From Halocynthiibacter sp049608145 (GTDB taxonomy: Bacteria; Pseudomonadota; Alphaproteobacteria; Rhodobacterales; Rhodobacteraceae), in assembly GCF_049608145.1 (NCBI RefSeq), contig NZ_JBMYXF010000011.1, forward strand, positions 1-64,000: DNA of 64,000 nt, in the 5' to 3' direction. The position numbers were made by a program, and so were the translations under genes. The notes below the pieces were generated by a model, which had not been told where the DNA came from, did not search any database, and saw nothing but the letters and a program-made list of their open reading frames with translations. Below, piece by piece: positions 60,124 to 64,000 of this stretch. Numbering within the stretch: the first letter of the stretch is position 1; every line of letters starts with the position of its first letter.

Positions 60124-61353
60124 ATGGTAGATTTTAATCAATTTTCAGACAGTCTTGCTCAGTTCCAGGAGGAGTTCTCAACAGAACTCATGGATTTGGA
60201 ATGGGTCGCGGTTGAGCTGCATGTGGGTTTGGACACCACAAGTCCAGAGATCGTTGTTAAGCTCGCTGGCAACAAGGATTCGATACCAAGTTCGTTGCGT
60301 TCTGGATCGGTTTTCGAACATGAAGGTCGAAGTTACTCTATCCGAATGATGGCCGGCAGAGAAATCGTTGCTCAGGTTAAAGCGGGAACTGCTGCACGGC
60401 CTGAGGGAGCTCCATATTATGGGACGTACGGAGCCCCTATAGTGATAAATGGGGTGTACGTCGCAATATCAAATTGGCATGTTTTCTGCAAGAATGGGAA
60501 CAGATCGAAAATCGGAGATAGAATACAGATTGACGGAAAAACGATCGCATCTCTGTATGATTTCGAACCGGTAAACGAGTTTGGAAACAACGAGTATGAC
60601 ATTGCATTCGCAGAGTTCGACGACCCTGATGATATTGAAGCTAGATTTCGGGAATGCTCAAATGGTTCACGTCTTCGATTTCCGCGGCGACTAGCCTGGA
60701 GTGTTGAGTTCGGCAAGGCGCATTATACCGTCGGTGCTCGCTCCCCAGTTTGCGGTCATGGAAAATTACTGGGTGTTGCAAATATCCGAGTGAAATACGG
60801 AAATGGCCGGGTAATCCCCTTCTCAAATCAACTAATGTTCTCAAAAATGTCCGATCGAGGCGATAGTGGCTCAATTGTTGTTGACGAGGAGCGGCATGAA
60901 GCTGTCGGTCTGATTTTTGCCGGTGACGACGAATCTAGTTACGCAAACTTTCTACCCGGCTACCCAGGTTTTTTGACAAGGGGCAGCATAGATCTAGGGC
61001 AATCGGCGTCTTTGATGAGCTTTTCGCATCAACCGGTGATGCGAAAGGATGAAGTTCTATTTGGCGGAAACAATTCTATCTCGATGGATATGCCTTTTGA
61101 GAAGGATGGAGGAGTGCCGTCAATTGATAGAGAATCCTTTCCTCGAGAACTGATTGACCCAAAAAAGAGATTGAAACTTTTTAACATAGATGGAAGTAAG
61201 CAAATTCGGGTTATTGACGCCCAAGGGAGTTGGGTCAAGGCTCAGATATTCGGCCGACGCGACCACCGACCTGGTCATGGCATAGAATACTATCTTGCTG
61301 CCACTGGCTTTTTTAACGTCAATGCACCAACCCGATTGTTCTATTTAGTTTAG
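60124..61353 (+). CDS. Trypsin-fold serine protease-like protein at attR
   Basis: 409 residues. Catalytic triad of a chymotrypsin-like fold: H119 (AISNWHVFCKNG), D159 (NNEYDIAFAEF), S248 (SDRGDSGSIVVD). There is no signal peptide, so it acts in the cytoplasm. An N-terminal 85-residue region (LMDLEWVAVELHVGLDTTSP) and a C-terminal 100-residue beta domain flank the protease. ATG 60124 has GGAGA. It is A+T-richer than its surroundings and adjoins attR, typical of defence cargo. Confidence 0.75.
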   Translation: MVDFNQFSDSLAQFQEEFSTELMDLEWVAVELHVGLDTTSPEIVVKLAGNKDSIPSSLRSGSVFEHEGRSYSIRMMAGREIVAQVKAGTAARPEGAPYYGTYGAPIVINGVYVAISNWHVFCKNGNRSKIGDRIQIDGKTIASLYDFEPVNEFGNNEYDIAFAEFDDPDDIEARFRECSNGSRLRFPRRLAWSVEFGKAHYTVGARSPVCGHGKLLGVANIRVKYGNGRVIPFSNQLMFSKMSDRGDSGSIVVDEERHEAVGLIFAGDDESSYANFLPGYPGFLTRGSIDLGQSASLMSFSHQPVMRKDEVLFGGNNSISMDMPFEKDGGVPSIDRESFPRELIDPKKRLKLFNIDGSKQIRVIDAQGSWVKAQIFGRRDHRPGHGIEYYLAATGFFNVNAPTRLFYLV

Positions 61354-61404
61354 TGCTCCCTATGCCCGCCCTAAAGCAAAAAGAGTATAGTTTGGATAGG
61401 TCTA

Positions 61405-61432
61405 AAAGTTGGCTCCACCGCGAGCCAACTTT
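61405..61432. terminator. Perfect 11-bp hairpin after the protease gene
   Basis: AAAGTTGGCTC (61405-61415), 6-nt loop, GAGCCAACTTT (61422-61432). There is no long T run, so termination is likely but not certain. Confidence 0.55.
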
Positions 61433-62362
61433 CGTCCAGTGTAAAAAAAAACAGATCAGTTGTGTTGTGACATAATCGGCACCTTTGACACCGGGTTCAC
61501 TTCGTCTAAAATCACTGAGTGCTCTTGCCCTACAAAACTTTTGCAGCCCTCCGTTTCTCTTTAACAAGGTTTTGACGACTGTTCGAAAACCGGACATTCG
61601 TTCCAAAAGCAGTGTGACGCAAGAGGGGCTCAGAGCCCCCTTGCAGCAATGCAATGAATTTCTTGCTTTAATGCGTATGTGAATGTCGGCTTTCGACTTT
61701 GAGGTTTTGATCGGTTCGCGCCTGCGGAGAAAATCCGGTTTCTGCCCGACGTGCAGATCGATCATGTCTGCTTTGGGCTTTTAGCGCGGCTTTTGTTGTG
61801 CCTTAGATTATGGATTTGCAATACATGTGTTACGATATTTTTACGAACTTATGTTTTAGTAATCTGATAAATAGTATAAAAAGGTGCATCTCGACCGCAC
61901 CATTTCACATTATGATGTGAAGTTCGCTGAAAATTCAAAAATTACAGACACTTGAGAAGCTCGATAGTTGTTTTATCGGTCATAGGCCAGTGGCCTTGCA
62001 AAGGCCGTTTTCTGGATGGCTTTCTTCACAATTAGGGATCCATTTTCATATTTGTTCCAACCATGCGATCGACAGGTGCATTCTGCTGTTTATCGGAGGG
62101 GATCCGCCGCCTTTACGGTGGAAAACCTTTTTCAAAAAAGCCTGAAAACCGCGGCCCCTGTTGAGGCGGATTAGCAGATATAGCTTTCGGCTGTGTCCCA
62201 GGGCTTTGATATTGGGATAACCATGAATTTTTCGTGTTTATAAATGGTGCCAGGCAAAACCCCGCTCTGCGCATCTGTGAACACAAACTGTTTACTGCCA
62301 CCGAATTGATCTCGTGGCATGATCATATCAAGTTTACTCCGAACTTATAAAGGATCACAGTT
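61433..62362. other. Gene-free region spanning attR
   Basis: 930 bp without a credible gene. The left part (61480-61790) belongs to the dispersed noncoding family; TCTGCTTTGGGCTTTT (61767-61782) matches 53611-53626. attR is at 61889-61902. GGCCTTGCAAAGGCCGTTTT (61992-62011) is a short hairpin with a T run. The right part holds the yceI promoter region. Confidence 0.5.
61889..61902 (+). other. Putative attR core
   Basis: TCTCGACCGCACCA, identical to the 3' end of tRNA-Leu (15822-15835). No tRNA body is present upstream, so this is the second copy made on integration. The sequence after it differs at once from that after the tRNA. Confidence 0.75.
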
Positions 62363-62935
62363 ATGAAATCTCTTCTTCTCGCGGCGACTATGCTGACCGC
62401 AGCCACCGCCGCATCGGCAGAAGCCGTAAAATACGATCTGGATGCGTCGCACAGCCAGATCCTCTTCTCATATAACCACCTTGGTTTCTCTACGACTTGG
62501 GGCATGTTCTCGGGTTTTGAAGGTGAAATTATGTTTGATGAGGCCGACCCAAGCGCGTCTTCCGTGTCTGTGTCCATGCCGCTTGCCTCAATGTTCACGG
62601 GTTGGGAAGCACGTTTTGCGCATTTCATGGCGGAAGATTTCTTTAATGCGCAGGGTGACGAAATTGTCTCTTTCACATCCACTGGGATTGAGCTGACAGG
62701 CGAAACCACCGCAAACATCACCGGTGATCTGACCCTGAATGGCGTGACCAAATCTGTGGTTCTGGATGCGGTCCTGAACCAGGCCGCAACCAATCCGATG
62801 GCGCAGAAACCATGGCTGGGCTTCGACGCAACCGCCACTGTGTTGCGGTCTGACTTTGGCGTTGGCAACTTTGCTCCGCATGTATCAGACGAAGTCGCGA
62901 TCCAGATCTCTATCGAAGCGGGGCAGGCTGAATAA
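62363..62935 (+). CDS. YceI-like periplasmic lipid-binding protein
   Basis: 190 residues: signal peptide (1-19, ASA-EAV) and the YceI fold pattern (YDLDASHSQILFSYNHLGFS; FSGFEGEIMFDEADPSASSV in part; LTLNGVTKSVVLDAVL). The family binds polyisoprenoid or similar lipids in a beta-barrel; the physiological role is open. AAGGATC precedes ATG. First core gene after attR. Confidence 0.9.
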   Translation: MKSLLLAATMLTAATAASAEAVKYDLDASHSQILFSYNHLGFSTTWGMFSGFEGEIMFDEADPSASSVSVSMPLASMFTGWEARFAHFMAEDFFNAQGDEIVSFTSTGIELTGETTANITGDLTLNGVTKSVVLDAVLNQAATNPMAQKPWLGFDATATVLRSDFGVGNFAPHVSDEVAIQISIEAGQAE

Positions 62936-62956
62936 TCAGGCCTGACTATGCTGAAG

Positions 62957-62985
62957 AAAGCCCTGCCTGTCTGGCGGGGCTTTTG
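62957..62985 (+). terminator. Terminator after the yceI-like gene
   Basis: AAGCCCTGCC and GGCGGGGCTT form a 9-10 bp stem with one G-T pair, then TTTT, 22 nt after the stop. Confidence 0.85.
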
Positions 62986-63128
62986 TGTTCTGAACTGGGT
63001 TTCAGGTTTTGCCACCCTTTAATTTATTGATTTCGAATGTAATTTATCGATCGGTGGCGTTTTAACCGAAAAATCACACGAATCACGCCAGACTTCCCCG
63101 GTAAATATTTTCCGTGCCGGAGTCAGAT

Positions 63129-64000
63129 ATGAAATTGCACCGCCTTGCCCCTGTTTTTATGGCTTTACTGGCAGCAGCGCCCCTGCAAGCCCAGGAAGAA
63201 ACACCAAATCATGTGTTTCAATCTGCGGACATGATCCATCAGGAGCTTCTTTTGCTGAACGAAGCCAATTTTTCAGAGGCCCCGACACAGCAATTGCCCC
63301 GTATCCAGGCCTTGCCTCGACATGTCTTTCAGCGCGCGCGCATTATCTGGGCCAAGGTGCAGTTGCTTCGATTTATGAATGGGCTGCCAACGCGGTCGAT
63401 TGATCCGCTGCCGGTGCGCGATGTACAGCCTGCGGATGTGAAGGGCATTGTTGATAGCATTTTGGCCGATATCCGGGAACTGCGACCGGCCTATTCCATC
63501 ACACAAGATGTGGCGGAAACAACGCTTCCACAGGGGAAAACACCGACTGATGTTCTTGCACATCTGGCGATGATAGATCGTGAAATCGATGCACTGGGCG
63601 TTCCTGGAATTGTACCAAATGATGTCTATCAGGTTGCGGCGACATTGGTGCGTGATCTTGAAACAGTAACCGAACACATGGATGTCTCTGTAGATCTGAA
63701 TGCGATTGAACCTGTCCTGGGCAAAAGCCCAGCAGATGCCTACAATAATGCATATGCATTGCTTGCCGATTTACAAGCGCTTTCAACGGCCGATCAGCGC
63801 TTCAGCGTCACCGGGGGGATCGAACCTCCGCAGCAGAAAAGCAGTGATATCACACCATCTGATGTGATTTTTCTTCTTGGTCGCGGGCTGGCTGATGTTG
63901 GGGCTGTTAAATACGCAACCGGTGTCACGACTGTCACAGTGGATGTGCCTCTTGAGGGGGGGAAAACCCCTTCTGATGTCTTTCATGTGATTGAACAGGC
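63129..64000 (+). CDS. Secreted protein of unknown function (partial)
   Basis: A frame opening at ATG 63129 runs off the right edge, giving at least 290 residues. Signal peptide (1-22, ends PLQAQ). The mature part shows loosely repeated units of about 90 residues marked by TPTDVLAHL, VPNDVYQVA, SPADAYNNA, TPSDVIFLL and TPSDVFHVI, which suggests a repeat protein with an S/TPxDV motif. No family is recognised. The C-terminus is outside the window. Confidence 0.7.
   Translation, partial: MKLHRLAPVFMALLAAAPLQAQEETPNHVFQSADMIHQELLLLNEANFSEAPTQQLPRIQALPRHVFQRARIIWAKVQLLRFMNGLPTRSIDPLPVRDVQPADVKGIVDSILADIRELRPAYSITQDVAETTLPQGKTPTDVLAHLAMIDREIDALGVPGIVPNDVYQVAATLVRDLETVTEHMDVSVDLNAIEPVLGKSPADAYNNAYALLADLQALSTADQRFSVTGGIEPPQQKSSDITPSDVIFLLGRGLADVGAVKYATGVTTVTVDVPLEGGKTPSDVFHVIEQ

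Larger units (their letters stand above)
15822..61902. mobile_element. Prophage plus cargo island integrated at tRNA-Leu
   Basis: Boundaries are the 14-base direct repeat formed by the tRNA 3' end (15822-15835) and its copy at 61889-61902. The integrase gene is the first gene inside, as expected for tyrosine-recombinase elements in tRNA genes. The first 35.5 kb encode a lambda-head, P2-tail temperate phage; the last 10 kb hold a methylase, a copper cluster and a protease. The copper part may be true cargo or a second element inserted before the phage's end. Confidence 0.75.

Noticed and set aside
1..64000. CRISPR arrays and intact insertion sequences
   Set aside because: No regularly spaced repeats with unique spacers and no transposase frame were seen.

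Overview
This window looks like a chromosome segment from a marine Rhodobacterales (Roseobacter-type) alphaproteobacterium. The evidence is an aa3 cytochrome c oxidase subunit I and a c550-type cytochrome of Paracoccus type, a DUF2244 gene beside ctaD, a consensus CtrA site, and a moderately GC-rich core. Identification rests on protein family resemblance read by eye; no search was run.

Layout. (1) 1-15.8 kb is core chromosome: class V aminotransferase, UbiH-type monooxygenase, HAD hydrolase, GntR regulator, membrane glycosyltransferase, carA, a YqeY-like protein, DUF2244, ctaD, a large secreted protein, cytochrome c550-like, a beta-barrel protein, lipB and tRNA-Leu(GAG). (2) 15.8-61.9 kb is a mobile island of about 46 kb, inserted at the 3' end of tRNA-Leu. 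The last 14 bases of the tRNA (15822-15835) recur at 61889-61902 as the likely attR. (3) 61.9-64 kb is core again: a yceI-like gene and a truncated secreted protein.

The island holds a nearly complete temperate phage with a lambda-like head and a P2-like contractile tail. The left arm carries integrase, an excisionase-like protein, a NYN nuclease, a CI-like repressor and a Cro-like protein. Repressor-type operators (GTACA-N7-TGTAC) lie both between the repressor and Cro and in front of the NYN gene. A replication block follows: CHC2/Toprim primase, a BrnT/BrnA toxin-antitoxin pair and a P4-type SF3 helicase, then an iteron-rich region that may be the origin. Packaging and head genes run from 26.9 to 36.2 kb. 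They include a protease gene with an internal start for a scaffold protein, and they are interrupted by an antisense membrane-protein gene. Baseplate, fibre and tail genes run from 36.2 to 49.6 kb and include a programmed -1 frameshift (G GGA AAC) in the tail-assembly chaperone pair. Lysis genes follow (49.8-51.5 kb), with a membrane-anchored lysozyme.

The right arm (51.6-61.4 kb) looks like cargo: a self-contained three-gene cassette with an operator inside its promoter spacer, an orphan D12-class adenine methylase, a copper cluster and a trypsin-fold protease next to attR. The copper cluster comprises multicopper oxidase, CopC, CopD, three c-type cytochrome or redox membrane proteins, a Crp/Fnr-like regulator and CueR. 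Two promoters with 19-bp MerR-type spacers fit CueR control of the copper operons.

The most striking unexplained element is the RNA-like region at 23150-23337, just upstream of the P4-type helicase. Two direct copies of a two-part sequence flank an inverted copy, and the distal copy covers the Shine-Dalgarno of the next gene. This resembles the seqA/seqB/seqC logic of satellite phage P4 RNA immunity and could be a second, RNA-based immunity or copy-control switch beside the protein repressor.
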